Assembly (NCBI GenBank): GCA_964403015.1
Contig: CAYOEJ010000007.1
Span: 4,634 to 68,633 of the forward strand
Origin: CAYOEJ01 sp964403015
GTDB taxonomy: Bacteria > Actinomycetota > Actinomycetes > Actinomycetales > Actinomycetaceae
Direction: 5' to 3'
Length of the DNA stretch: 64,000 bases
The notes under the pieces were generated by a model. It was not told where the DNA came from. It did no database searches and saw only the letters and a program-made list of their open reading frames with translations. Every line of letters begins with the position of its first letter. The stretch's first letter is position 1. Both the position numbers and the translations under genes were made by a program. Positions 17,356 through 26,464 of this stretch are shown here, in pieces.

Positions 17356-18165
17356 ATGGTCACATTTGCATACACAATCGCAGGTTCAGAGGCTACCGGT
17401 GGAGCCGGTTTTCAGGTTGATCTGAAAACGTTCCATCAACTCGGAACCTATGGCATGGGCGCCCTCACCTGCATCGTCTCTTTCGACCCGAATGACAGCT
17501 GGAATCACCGCTTCTTCCCTGTCCCACCACAGATTATTCGTGACCAGATTGAGGCGGCAACCAAGTCGCAGGACATCGACACCGTGAAGGTGGGCATGCT
17601 TGGCCATCCCGACACGATCGACGCAGTGGCCGATAGCTTGAAGGCGCAAGACTGGAAGAACATCGTCGTCGATCCCGTGCTCATCTGTAAGGGTCAGGAG
17701 CCAGGGCAGGCGCTGGACACGGACAACGCGCTACGCGAGAAGATTCTTCCGCTGGCAACAGTGGTGACGCCGAATAACTTCGAGGCCCGTACGCTCGCGG
17801 GAATGGACGAACTCACGACCGTCGAGGATCTTGCCGAGGCCGCACGCCGCATCAGCGAATTGGGGCCGAAGTACGTGGTGGTCAAGGGCGGCATCGAGTT
17901 CCCCGGCGACGACGCCGTCGACGTCCTCTGGGACGGCGAGAAGGCAACAACCTACGCGGTTGAGAAGATCGGTGAGGCGCGCGTGTCCGGTGCCGGCTGC
18001 ACGCTTGCCGCCGCCATCACCGCCGAATTGGCCAAGGGCACGGACATCCATGACGCCGTCAAGATCGCGAAAGACGTTGTCACTCAGGGAATCCGCGAGC
18101 GCGTTTCTGCCAATACGCCATTTACCACCGTCTGGCAGGGCGCCTACGAAGTCGAGGCTAAGTAG
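17356..18165 (+). CDS. pdxK: Pyridoxal/pyridoxine kinase, ThiD-like (PdxK type)
   Basis: 269-residue ribokinase-fold kinase. The segment VVDPVLICKG and the catalytic loop GAGCTLAAAITAELA match the ThiD-like pyridoxal kinases of Firmicutes (B. subtilis PdxK), where the loop cysteine forms a hemithioacetal with pyridoxal. A ThiD-type hydroxymethylpyrimidine kinase usually has GTGCT there, so PdxK is preferred but ThiD activity is not excluded. GGAAGG lies a few bases before the ATG. The HD-domain gene follows after two bases, so they form one operon. Confidence 0.85.
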   Translation: MVTFAYTIAGSEATGGAGFQVDLKTFHQLGTYGMGALTCIVSFDPNDSWNHRFFPVPPQIIRDQIEAATKSQDIDTVKVGMLGHPDTIDAVADSLKAQDWKNIVVDPVLICKGQEPGQALDTDNALREKILPLATVVTPNNFEARTLAGMDELTTVEDLAEAARRISELGPKYVVVKGGIEFPGDDAVDVLWDGEKATTYAVEKIGEARVSGAGCTLAAAITAELAKGTDIHDAVKIAKDVVTQGIRERVSANTPFTTVWQGAYEVEAK

Positions 18166-18167
18166 GC

Positions 18168-18869
18168 ATGACCACCGCCGCCCAACTTTTCGAACCCGCA
18201 CGGCAGTTCTTACGCGATCACCTCGATTCACGAACCGACGTGTCCGATTACGATCGGCGCTACCGCTTTGAGCACTGCGTGCGAGTTGCCGAGATTGGGC
18301 GGCAGGTTGCCGACGCCGAGGGCTTAGATTCCGATCTACTCGCCCTTGGCTGTCTCCTCCACGACGTGGGAAAGTTCGACGCCGAAGTACCGGTCGACCA
18401 CGGTAGGGCCGGCGCGCTCATCGCGGTCGACTTCCTTCGGGCACAAGGCTTACCCGAAGATCAGGTTCGCGAACTAGGTGTAGGTATCGCCATGCACGTT
18501 GACGACCTGTGGCAGCCACGGGACGACGACGAAGGGACCGGTTACGATCGCCACGGACGGCCCTACTTTGATTTCGATTCCGATCCGAGCTTTGGTCCCT
18601 TTGACGGCAATCCAAGCGTTCTTTCGCGCTCAATTTCTGATTGCGACAACATCGATCGTTTTGGTGCCTATCGCATTGCCGATACCTTGCATCACTTCGA
18701 TTTCCTTAACAAGGAAATTTCGCAGCAGCGTGAGATTGCCGCGCGGTTGAAGAATGTTGAACGGCTTTATGACCTCGAATGCGCCACTGAGACCGCGCAA
18801 GAGATGTGGATCGACCGTATCGATATGCAGGCGGAGTTTTACACCCGGCTCCACGCCGAAATTCGATGA
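18168..18869 (+). CDS. HD-domain phosphohydrolase
   Basis: 233 residues with the HD superfamily metal ligands: His in RFEHCVRV, the His-Asp pair in CLLHDVGKF, and a downstream Asp in SDCDNIDRFG. Family members hydrolyse nucleotides or phosphomonoesters; the substrate here is unknown. It is two bases downstream of pdxK and surely co-transcribed, which hints at a role in cofactor or phosphate ester turnover, but that is speculation. Confidence 0.85.
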   Translation: MTTAAQLFEPARQFLRDHLDSRTDVSDYDRRYRFEHCVRVAEIGRQVADAEGLDSDLLALGCLLHDVGKFDAEVPVDHGRAGALIAVDFLRAQGLPEDQVRELGVGIAMHVDDLWQPRDDDEGTGYDRHGRPYFDFDSDPSFGPFDGNPSVLSRSISDCDNIDRFGAYRIADTLHHFDFLNKEISQQREIAARLKNVERLYDLECATETAQEMWIDRIDMQAEFYTRLHAEIR

Positions 18870-18954
18870 TTTACCCCGCGAAAACACTAGTACAACTCTC
18901 GCGGGCTGCTCGCCGCCCTCATGAACGCTATTCGGCGCTCTCCGTATCCGCGGG

Positions 18955-20298
18955 CTATTCGCCGCCGAAGTTGGAGAAACGCGCGTAGTGACCTTGGAAA
19001 GCTAGTTCGATCGCGCCAGTAGGACCGGATCGATGCTTGCCGATAATGACTTCTGCCGGCGGAACATCCATAGTCTCCTCGCCCTGAGCGGGACGATGGA
19101 TCAGCAGTACCACGTCGGCGTCCTGCTCGAGTGATCCGGACTCACGAAGGTCGGAAACCTGCGGGCGCTTAGACTCGCGGCGCTCAGTTTCACGGTTGAG
19201 CTGCGCGATGGCGATGATCGGAATCTCGAGCTCCTTGGCCAGAAGCTTGATCGCACGCGAGAATTCCGAGACTTCTTGCTGGCGAGACTCGGGGCTACGA
19301 CCACCCGACGTAAGTAGCTGCAGGTAGTCAATGACGATGAGTTCGATCTTGTGCTGCTGGCGCATGCGCCGTGCCTTGGATCGAATCTCCATCATGGTGA
19401 GGTTCGGGGAATCGTCCACAATCAGTGGAGCTTCAGAAATCCGCTCAAACGTGCGGCTGATGCGCTCCCAATCTTGTGCGGAGAGATCACCCTTAATGAG
19501 TTTGTTGAGGAAAACCTCGGACTCTGCCGCGAGTAGGCGCATCACGAGCTCATTGCGGTTCATCTCGAGAGAGAAGAACGCAACTGGCTTGCGCTGTCGA
19601 ATGGCGATGTTTCTACAAAAGTCCATCGCGATCGTCGTCTTACCCATACCCGGGCGAGCAGCAACGATGATCATCTGGTTGGATCGCAAGCCGTTGAGGA
19701 CATCGTCGAGGTCTGTGAAACCAGTGGCGAGACCGGCAAGGCCACCGTCGCGGTCAGCGTTCGCCTCGAGCTCTTCAAGCAGACCGGGAACGACCTCGCG
19801 CAAAGATGCATAATCAGAGGTGAGTCGCGAGTCAGTCATCGCGTAGACCTCTGACTGCGCCATGTTGAGCAGTTCGGTGACGTCGCCAACTTCGGTGTTG
19901 TATCCCAGCTGGACGATGCGCGTTCCGACCTCCACGAGGCTGCGAAGCTGCGCTTGCTCGCGGACAATCTGTGCGTAGAAAGCAGCATTCGCCGCGGTGG
20001 GAACCGAGGAGACGAGGTCGTGAATGTACGTGCGCCCACCCACGCGGTCCAGTTCGCCGTGGCGTGCCAGTTCGGAGGACACCATGATGGCATCGGCTGG
20101 TTCACCACGTGCAAACAAATCCAAAATCGTGTTGAAAATCGTGGTGTGGGCGGGACGGTAGAAGTCCTCCGCGCGAAGAATTTCGCTGACGTCCGCGAGC
20201 GCATCCTTGCTTAGCATCATGCCGCCAAGAACAGAGCGCTCCGCCTCAATATCTTGGGGTGGCGTGCGCTCAAATGATGAATGCGAAACTTCAGTCAC
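18955..20298 (-). CDS. dnaB: Replicative DNA helicase
   Basis: Hexameric 5'-3' helicase that unwinds ahead of the fork. The N-terminal primase-interacting domain starts PPQDIEAERSVLGGMML, the RecA-like core shows Walker A ARPGMGKTTIAMDF near residue 215, SLEMNRNELVMRL, Walker B LIVIDYLQLL, and the conserved end KHRSGPTGAIELAFQGHYARF. At 447 residues there is no intein. In many relatives dnaB follows rplI directly; here about 7 kb of other genes intervene. The helicase loader dciA is encoded at 57420. Confidence 0.97.
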   Translation of the reverse strand: MTEVSHSSFERTPPQDIEAERSVLGGMMLSKDALADVSEILRAEDFYRPAHTTIFNTILDLFARGEPADAIMVSSELARHGELDRVGGRTYIHDLVSSVPTAANAAFYAQIVREQAQLRSLVEVGTRIVQLGYNTEVGDVTELLNMAQSEVYAMTDSRLTSDYASLREVVPGLLEELEANADRDGGLAGLATGFTDLDDVLNGLRSNQMIIVAARPGMGKTTIAMDFCRNIAIRQRKPVAFFSLEMNRNELVMRLLAAESEVFLNKLIKGDLSAQDWERISRTFERISEAPLIVDDSPNLTMMEIRSKARRMRQQHKIELIVIDYLQLLTSGGRSPESRQQEVSEFSRAIKLLAKELEIPIIAIAQLNRETERRESKRPQVSDLRESGSLEQDADVVLLIHRPAQGEETMDVPPAEVIIGKHRSGPTGAIELAFQGHYARFSNFGGE

Positions 20299-20397
20299 GA
20301 GAATCCTCCTACCGATGAAGACTACGCGGCGCTACTACAGTAAGTCATTTCGGTGACCGGAAAGGGCAAATATTCACAGCTCGCAAAAGTGGGGCGC

Positions 20398-20429
20398 ACT
20401 CTGGCGAGCGCGCCCCACTCACTTTCGGT
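20398..20429 (-). terminator. Rho-independent terminator of the MetE-like gene
   Basis: AGTGGGGCGC (20398-20407) pairs with GCGCCCCACT (20420-20429). On the minus strand the hairpin is followed by a short T run, and it lies about 95 bases beyond the stop of the MetE-like gene. It also insulates dnaB. Confidence 0.75.
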
Positions 20430-20523
20430 CGGCAACTTGAACAGGACTCATCTAGAAGAGGCCCCACCTCGAGCAGTCCACTTGAAGGGCGGACCTTCTA
20501 GCCGAATCGATCTCCTCGGTCTC

Positions 20524-21735
20524 CTAGAAGAGACGATCCGACGCTATCCGGGCTCCTTCTACCAGCGATTCAAGCTTTGCCCACGCGATGTCTCCATGAA
20601 CACGTCCGCCCAGGCCACAGTCCGTGGATGCGATGACGTTCTCCGGCCCGACGACGTCGGCAAACCTCATAATTCGTTCTGCAACGAGCTCAGGGTGCTC
20701 GACAATATTCGTGGAGTGCGAGACCACGCCGGGAACGATAAGACGGCCTTCTGGTAGTGGGTGATCCTTCCAGACCTTCCACTCATGGGCGTGACGAGGT
20801 GATGCTCCCTCGAAGGAGAAAGATCCAGCATTGACCTGCAGACACTGGTCGATGATGACCTCGAACGGCACGTCGGTCGTGTGCGGACCATGCCAGGATC
20901 CCCAGCAGATATGTAGGCGCACAAGCTCAGGATCAATGCCCTCAAGCGCGCGGTTCAGCGCTTCGATTCGCAGCTGGAGCCAATCCTGGAAATCCTCGAC
21001 GGACGGTTCGGGATTAATCTGATCCCATGATTCCGCCAAATCCGGAGCATCAAGCTGGACAATAAGCCCAGCGTCGGTGATTGCCTTGTACTCGTGCGCT
21101 AGTGCGTCTGCACACGCGTTGAGCAGATCCTTTTCCGAGTCGTAGTACTTATTTGGGATGCGCGATGCGGATCCGGGCGAAATTGCTGCCATGAACCCGC
21201 GTTCGATGCCATTAGCATCCATAGCGGTTTTTAGAAGGTTCACGTCAGTCTTAACTGCTTCCTGCCCCGCATAAGTGAGCTCACCCGTGATGTGTGGGCT
21301 GCCGTGGCTAGCGGGCCCGTTCGGCCCCGCAAGAATTCCCGATGCCGGATCGAGATATGCATTAGTGAAGCGACTCCAGTCGCGCCGATCAAAGAAAGAC
21401 GTCAATTGGATGTTGCCCGGCTCCGAGCGAGCTGGTGCCACATCCGCGTCTGACGAATCCTGCGTGAGTGTGAGCCCGCCGAACCGGCTGTAGGAATAGT
21501 TCCACCACGCGCCGAAGTCGATTGAGCCCAACATGATATGGCCATACTCGCCCTCGTTGACAATATCGATGCCGATATCCTTTTGACGTTTCACAACGGA
21601 ATCAACCGCCGAACGCAAAATCTCATTGAACTCCTCATCACCAATGTCGCCGGCAAGGCGGCGATCGTTGGCTTCGAGCAGCTCGGGGTTGCGTGGGAGC
21701 GACCCCACGTGCGTGGTAAGAATCTTTTTTGACAT
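20524..21735 (-). CDS. MetE-type (cobalamin-independent) methionine synthase family protein
   Basis: 403 residues corresponding to the C-terminal catalytic barrel of MetE only. Zinc ligands are visible as the His-x-Cys in HICWGSWHG, a Glu in SFEGASPR, and the late Cys in ASTDCGLGGR; THVGSLPR at the N-terminus is a family mark. Stand-alone proteins of this kind include core methionine synthases and enzymes using other methyl donors, so the donor is uncertain. A strong ribosome binding site AAAGGAGG precedes the ATG. It is followed by a terminator and stands as a single gene. Confidence 0.85.
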   Translation of the reverse strand: MSKKILTTHVGSLPRNPELLEANDRRLAGDIGDEEFNEILRSAVDSVVKRQKDIGIDIVNEGEYGHIMLGSIDFGAWWNYSYSRFGGLTLTQDSSDADVAPARSEPGNIQLTSFFDRRDWSRFTNAYLDPASGILAGPNGPASHGSPHITGELTYAGQEAVKTDVNLLKTAMDANGIERGFMAAISPGSASRIPNKYYDSEKDLLNACADALAHEYKAITDAGLIVQLDAPDLAESWDQINPEPSVEDFQDWLQLRIEALNRALEGIDPELVRLHICWGSWHGPHTTDVPFEVIIDQCLQVNAGSFSFEGASPRHAHEWKVWKDHPLPEGRLIVPGVVSHSTNIVEHPELVAERIMRFADVVGPENVIASTDCGLGGRVHGDIAWAKLESLVEGARIASDRLF

Positions 21736-21827
21736 GAAAAGCCTCCTTTGACCTTTAGCCGAGCATATGCAGGATCGGCAGCTACCCGACGAAGTCGCCC
21801 GAATGCCGAAATATGATGCACTTTCGA

Positions 21828-22037
21828 GGTGGATAAATTGAAATTGTCAAATCCTGCTTTCCACAGGCCTGTGAATACTTGAAGTATTTCTGTGGAGTTA
21901 TGATGTTTTCTAGTGGAGTAACTACGGATAGCTTGAGCCGTTTATCCACAATATTGCAACCACCAATCCACATATGTGGACAAGAGGTAGTAAAACCGCG
22001 CTATTTCGTCCCCAGTCCTGTCCACAATTGTGGGTAA
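21828..22037. promoter_or_regulatory. Cluster of DnaA-box-like sequences outside oriC
   Basis: The 498-bp spacer between the MetE-like and MATE genes has no gene but holds one perfect DnaA box TTATCCACA (21942-21950) and three with one mismatch on the minus strand (21828-21836, 21975-21983, 22029-22037), within 210 bases. Two perfect palindromes overlap them: TCCACATATGTGGA (21967-21980) and CCACAATTGTGG (22022-22033). Such clusters can titrate or recharge DnaA, or make a neighbouring promoter DnaA-responsive. Confidence 0.55.
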
Positions 22038-22233
22038 GTGAGAACTTGTTTGCTTTCTTGCAAGATTGGAAACCTGCTGGCAACTTTAAGTTTGACGACG
22101 ACACTTTAAGGTTGTGCGTGTCTACCGTGTCAGCCGCACTCACCACGGGCGTGATAACGTGCTCGGTGCAGCCGCAAGGCTAGGTGTTAACGCGCTTAAA
22201 GCTTGGACTTATTCGATATGGAGTAATGCGGGG

Positions 22234-23574
22234 ATGGCTGAAGACCATGTAAATGAGGATCGCAGCATCGATCGCAGCATTCGCCAACTCGCCATTCCGT
22301 CCCTGGGAACGTTGCTGGCTGAGCCACTACTCGTCGCTATTGACACCACCCTGATTGGCAGGCTTGGCACGCACCCGCTTGCCGGGCTCTCTCTTTCCGC
22401 AACCGTCCTGACAACACTCGTTGGAGTTTGCATTTTTCTCTCCTACGCCACAACAGCGGCCACAGCGCGCTATGTGGGGGCAGGCATGCCCGCCAAAGGA
22501 ATGCGGCAGGGGCTGGACGGGATGTGGCTTGGAGTTGGCTTGGGTGTCACACTTGGAGCAATTCTCGGGGTTTTCGCCCCCACGATTCTCGGATGGTTTG
22601 GACCAGAACCGGAAGTGCTCGAACAGGCGGTACTCTATGCCCGCACGTCGGCATTCGGCCTGCCCGGCATGCTACTTGTCCTTGCAGCCAACGGAACACT
22701 ACGCGGATTTGCGGACGCACGCACTCCACTCAAAGCGGCAACAGCTGGCGCACTCGCAAACATCCCGCTAAATGCACTCCTCATATATGGCGCTGGTTGG
22801 GGCATCGCCGGGGCAGGTGCGGGAACTGCCATCGCGCAAACTCTGATGGGTGTATACCTCGGGTCCGTCGTCGTTCGCAGAGCTCGTCAACACAATGTTT
22901 CTCTGCGCCCCTCAGGAGCCGGCGTACTGCGCTCACTACGCGAAGCTGTGCCGCTTATCATTCGCACCCTCTCGCTACGTGGTGCCATCTTGCTGCAGAT
23001 CAGCGCGGCAACATCGCTCGGCACAGTTGCCCTCGCGGCAAACCAAATTGTGATGACGCTATGGAATTTTGCAGCTTACGGGTTAGACGCCTTGGCCACA
23101 GCAGCACAGATTTTAGTTGGGCAAGGACTTGGATCTGGCAACGCGGCACGGGTGCGGCACATCCTGCGCCGCTGTCTATGGTGGGGCCTACGAGCTGGCA
23201 TCGGGCTCGGTATCGTGCTTGCACTGTTAGCATTCGTGGTTCCGAAAGTCATGACAACCGCTCCCGAAGTGCAAAGCCTGGCTATGCAATCAATGTGGGT
23301 GACAGCGCTCGCTTTGCCTGTCGCTGCCGTGGCGTACATGCTTGACGGCGTCCTTATCGGAGCTGGCGATACACGCAAGCTTGCCCGGTACATGGTGGGC
23401 GCGCTGCTGGCCTTTGCCCCCGTGGCTCTGTTTTTTGTGGGCCCGGGTGCAGATTGGTCGACGACGGGCATGCTCTTACTCTGGGCGGGTTACGCAATCC
23501 TGTTTATGGCAGTGCGCGGTGGGACTATGGTCTGGAGAGTGCGGGGAGACGCCTGGATGCGCCTAGGCGAGTAA
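22234..23574 (+). CDS. MATE family efflux transporter (DinF-like)
   Basis: About 446 residues with twelve hydrophobic segments and the duplicated MatE architecture; the start IRQLAIPSLGTLLAEPLLVAID and the TAAQILVGQGLG stretch are typical of the DinF branch. These exporters use a sodium or proton gradient to expel cationic drugs or metabolites. The ATG at 22234 begins the conserved region; the extension to 22114 would add an unlikely 40 residues. It belongs to the same MOP superfamily as MurJ, but its motifs are those of DinF, not MurJ. Confidence 0.9.
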   Translation: MAEDHVNEDRSIDRSIRQLAIPSLGTLLAEPLLVAIDTTLIGRLGTHPLAGLSLSATVLTTLVGVCIFLSYATTAATARYVGAGMPAKGMRQGLDGMWLGVGLGVTLGAILGVFAPTILGWFGPEPEVLEQAVLYARTSAFGLPGMLLVLAANGTLRGFADARTPLKAATAGALANIPLNALLIYGAGWGIAGAGAGTAIAQTLMGVYLGSVVVRRARQHNVSLRPSGAGVLRSLREAVPLIIRTLSLRGAILLQISAATSLGTVALAANQIVMTLWNFAAYGLDALATAAQILVGQGLGSGNAARVRHILRRCLWWGLRAGIGLGIVLALLAFVVPKVMTTAPEVQSLAMQSMWVTALALPVAAVAYMLDGVLIGAGDTRKLARYMVGALLAFAPVALFFVGPGADWSTTGMLLLWAGYAILFMAVRGGTMVWRVRGDAWMRLGE

Positions 23575-23612
23575 CAAGAAACCAACCAATTTCTGTATCA
23601 ACTCAAGCAGCG

Positions 23613-23623
23613 TTGTAATACAA
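23613..23623. promoter_or_regulatory. Palindromic TTGTAATACAA upstream of the first OPA transporter
   Basis: A perfect palindrome (TTGTA-A-TACAA) lies about 40 bases before the transporter start and overlaps a possible -10 TACAAT. A similar CGTTGTATAACA occurs at 26399-26410 in the promoter region of the GntR regulator and second transporter. This could be the operator of that regulator. Confidence 0.4.
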
Positions 23624-23664
23624 TCCTTTTCATTGGCAGGTTTTGATCTCTGAAAGGATGCCCA

Positions 23665-24999
23665 ATGTCATCAGCCCAACAACCCGAAGATGTTCACCCA
23701 GAGATTCGGTTCCGCGAACAGCACCCCGAAACATTTAAGGAATATCTGAAGCGTCACTGGATCGTCTTCTTCGTTGCCTACTTCGGTTATGTTTGCGCCT
23801 ACCTGGTGCGCAATAACTTCAAACTCACATCCGAAGCGATCCGTATTGAAAATGGCTGGTCACTAACCGACATTGGCCTTATTCTCACCTGCTTCACCAT
23901 CTCCTACGGGCTTGGCAAGTTTTTCATGGGAATGATTGTGGACCGTGTATCTCTGCGCAAGGCTTTCGCCGGGGCTCTTGGCGCATCCGCCATCATCTGC
24001 ATCATTATGGGCTTCATGCACAACACGCTGTGGCTCCTTGTGCTCCTTATGCTCACCCTCGGAACCGTTCAGGGCTTCCTCTCCCCCGGTTCTCAATCCA
24101 TGATTGCAAACTGGTTCCCCAATAAGACTCGAGGCGCCGCGATCGCTGTCTGGAACACCTCACAGAACCTCGGTGGCGCAATCCTTCCGCTCGTCGTCGG
24201 CGGCTTCATGGGATCCACGATGTCGAACCGAATCTCGCTGTCGTTCTGGATCCCCGGCGTCTTCGTCCTCCTGCTGTCGTTCCTGTTCTGGAGGTTCGGT
24301 GGAGACCGCCCCGAGGAAGAAGGGCTACCAACCCTTCGCGACATCTACGGCCGTCAGGGCGTCCCGATGGCCGACGTCACCCCAGAAGGCACCGCATGGC
24401 AGATTATGTGGAAGTTCGTGTTCTCGAACCCGCTCATCCTCACCATCGGCTTTATCAACGCAATTCTCTACTTCCTGCGCTTCGGCGTTCAGAACTGGAT
24501 GCCCGCCTTCCTCGGAACCGAAATGGGCTTCACCGAAGTTCAGTACACCACCGCATTCTCCGTCCTTGAATGGGTTGCGATCCCCGGATCATTCTTCTTC
24601 GCGTGGATCGCCATCAAGCTTCCCAACCGTCAGTCAATTGTGGGTGGCATCGGTTTGCTCATTCTTGCGGGCCTCGTCTTCACGTATCGCACCACAACTG
24701 ATTACACCACCCTCCTCATCATTTCCGGCATTATGGGTGCGCTCATTTACGGCCCGCAGCTGATCATTAATATCCTGACGCTGAACTTCGTTCCGCTGCA
24801 GGCTTCAGGTACAGCTGTTGGCTTCGTTGGACTCTTCGGATACATCGTGGGTGAGCTCGCAGCGAACCTCGTAATGCCTATCCTTGCCGAGCAGTTCTCG
24901 TGGAATGTGTCCTTCATATTCCTCGCGTCCACCGCGGTAGTCGCAGCCTTGCTTTACCTAACCTTGGCAAAGCAAGAAGCCAAGGTGATCAACGCCTAG
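23665..24999 (+). CDS. Organophosphate:phosphate antiporter family MFS transporter (UhpT/GlpT-like)
   Basis: 444-residue permease with twelve membrane segments. The N-terminal block VAYFGYVCAYLVRNNFKLTS and SYGLGKFFMGMIVDRVSLRKAF mark the OPA family, whose members exchange glycerol-3-phosphate, hexose phosphates or related esters for inorganic phosphate. Which phosphate ester is used cannot be read. A clear AAAGGATG ribosome binding site precedes the ATG. It converges with a paralogue at 25057 across a strong shared terminator. Confidence 0.9.
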   Translation: MSSAQQPEDVHPEIRFREQHPETFKEYLKRHWIVFFVAYFGYVCAYLVRNNFKLTSEAIRIENGWSLTDIGLILTCFTISYGLGKFFMGMIVDRVSLRKAFAGALGASAIICIIMGFMHNTLWLLVLLMLTLGTVQGFLSPGSQSMIANWFPNKTRGAAIAVWNTSQNLGGAILPLVVGGFMGSTMSNRISLSFWIPGVFVLLLSFLFWRFGGDRPEEEGLPTLRDIYGRQGVPMADVTPEGTAWQIMWKFVFSNPLILTIGFINAILYFLRFGVQNWMPAFLGTEMGFTEVQYTTAFSVLEWVAIPGSFFFAWIAIKLPNRQSIVGGIGLLILAGLVFTYRTTTDYTTLLIISGIMGALIYGPQLIINILTLNFVPLQASGTAVGFVGLFGYIVGELAANLVMPILAEQFSWNVSFIFLASTAVVAALLYLTLAKQEAKVINA

Positions 25000-25014
25000 A
25001 TACTGCTGCTCTCA

Positions 25015-25053
25015 GAAGGGGGGATCGAATCGGGACGATTCGATCCCCCCTTC
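25015..25053. terminator. Bidirectional terminator between the two OPA transporters
   Basis: An 18-bp perfect stem: 25015-25032 (GAAGGGGGGATCGAATCG) pairs with 25036-25053, with a three-base loop. It lies between two convergent genes and would stop transcription from both sides. Confidence 0.92.
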
Positions 25054-25056
25054 CTG

Positions 25057-26358
25057 TTAACCGAGCACAACTGACCGTTTCTCAAAGGGTCGGAGCCAGT
25101 AGTAGATCAGGCTCGAGACGATCGCGACAACCGTGAGCACGTTATAGACGGCGTCCCAACCCTCTGCCTCGGCCAAACGTGGCAGCCACATGTTCGCGGC
25201 GAGTTCACCCACCAGATAGCCAGAAACACCGACAGCTCCGACGGCGGCTCCCACCATTCGTGGCGGAACGAGGTTGAGGGTAAGGACGTTGACGATGACT
25301 TGAGGGGCGTAGATAAGCCCGCCCAGCATGACGACCGTCAACACGGCCGAATGCCCCGGCATGGAGGTCATGTAGACGTACAGCACAACTGCAAGCAACA
25401 CCATGGAAACCGCGCCGAACGAGGACATTGAGGCTGGCCGCAGGTGGGCAAGGAGCGCGAAAAGAAGCACCGCCGGAATTGCGCCCACTTCAAGGATAGA
25501 AAAGAGGTGCTGGGCGTCGGCGACCGACATCGCCTTTTCTTCGGTGAGATAGTGCGGCATCCAGTTAATTACGCCAAAACGGATGAAGTAGAGCAACGCG
25601 TTGAGAACAACGAGTCCTAGGAGCACCGGCGATGACGTTACTGCACTAAGCAGAAGTTTCCAGTAATTATCGCGCGGAGCAATGTCGGAATGCGGGACTC
25701 CGGCTGCCCCATACATTTCACTGAGTGTCGGATAGCCCTCTTGCCATGGACGATCTGTTCGCGATCGCAGCACGATAATACCAAAGATGAACGCCAACCC
25801 CGATGGTAGCCAAAAGACAAGTTCCCACTGGCCAGAGCTCCGCTCAATGACCTGCACCGCGAATGCTGCAAGTAGCCCTGCCCCAACGTTCTGCGACGTG
25901 TTCCAGAGCGTGACGACACGACCTCGACTCTCGTTCGGATACCAACTGCCAAGCATGGCAAGACTCGCGGGCGATCCAGCGCCTTGGACAATTCCCAGAG
26001 TTGCCATAAGGAGTATCAAAACTCCCACGTACGTCACCAGCGGAATGAGCGCACAGATAAAGGCTGAGACTATGAGCGAGACTCCGAGCATGAGTTTCAT
26101 CGAGGTGCGGTCTATGAGGATGCCCATGAGGAGTTTCCCCAGCCCGTAGGCAACCGTGAAGGCCGTGAGGATCGTGCCCACTTCGATTGCACTGATTCCA
26201 TGTTCGGCAGACATGTAGGAACTGGTCAGTTTGAAGTTGTTTCGCACGCAGTAGCAGATGGCGTAGCCAAAATACGCGATGAAAAAGACCGTCCAGCGGT
26301 CTCGCAGATACTCGGTGAATCCTTTTCGCTCACGTGGGGCGAACGGATCTCCCGCCAT
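25057..26358 (-). CDS. Second organophosphate:phosphate antiporter family MFS transporter
   Basis: About 433 residues, a paralogue of the transporter at 23665: the blocks IAYFGYAICYCVRNNFKLTS and AYGLGKLLMGILIDRTSMK align with it throughout, but many other residues differ, so the duplication is old or one copy was acquired. The ATG at 26358 has GAGGAG six bases upstream. It is divergent from the GntR regulator at 26465, the classic arrangement of a regulator beside its target. The different sequence suggests a different sugar phosphate, which is inference. Confidence 0.9.
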   Translation of the reverse strand: MAGDPFAPRERKGFTEYLRDRWTVFFIAYFGYAICYCVRNNFKLTSSYMSAEHGISAIEVGTILTAFTVAYGLGKLLMGILIDRTSMKLMLGVSLIVSAFICALIPLVTYVGVLILLMATLGIVQGAGSPASLAMLGSWYPNESRGRVVTLWNTSQNVGAGLLAAFAVQVIERSSGQWELVFWLPSGLAFIFGIIVLRSRTDRPWQEGYPTLSEMYGAAGVPHSDIAPRDNYWKLLLSAVTSSPVLLGLVVLNALLYFIRFGVINWMPHYLTEEKAMSVADAQHLFSILEVGAIPAVLLFALLAHLRPASMSSFGAVSMVLLAVVLYVYMTSMPGHSAVLTVVMLGGLIYAPQVIVNVLTLNLVPPRMVGAAVGAVGVSGYLVGELAANMWLPRLAEAEGWDAVYNVLTVVAIVSSLIYYWLRPFEKRSVVLG

Positions 26359-26398
26359 CGTGCTCCTCACCTTATGCTTATTAAGAAGACTGAAAACT

Positions 26399-26410
26399 CG
26401 TTGTATAACA
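26399..26410. promoter_or_regulatory. Candidate GntR operator in the divergent transporter/regulator promoter
   Basis: CGTTGTATAACA resembles CGTTGTAATACAA at 23611-23623. TGT-N3-ACA half-sites are common for FadR/FCD-type GntR repressors. It overlaps a possible -10 TATAAC of the regulator gene, so chance similarity of promoters is an alternative. Confidence 0.35.
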
Positions 26411-26464
26411 GGGTACAGTAGTTGTCAGACACTCATGCGCAACATTGCCGGGAAAGGAGTTCTC

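Noticed and set aside
18955..20298. Intein in dnaB
   Set aside because: The protein has normal length and uninterrupted motifs.
22234..23574. MATE protein as the missing MurJ
   Set aside because: It has 12 helices and DinF-type motifs; MurJ has 14 and different conserved residues.
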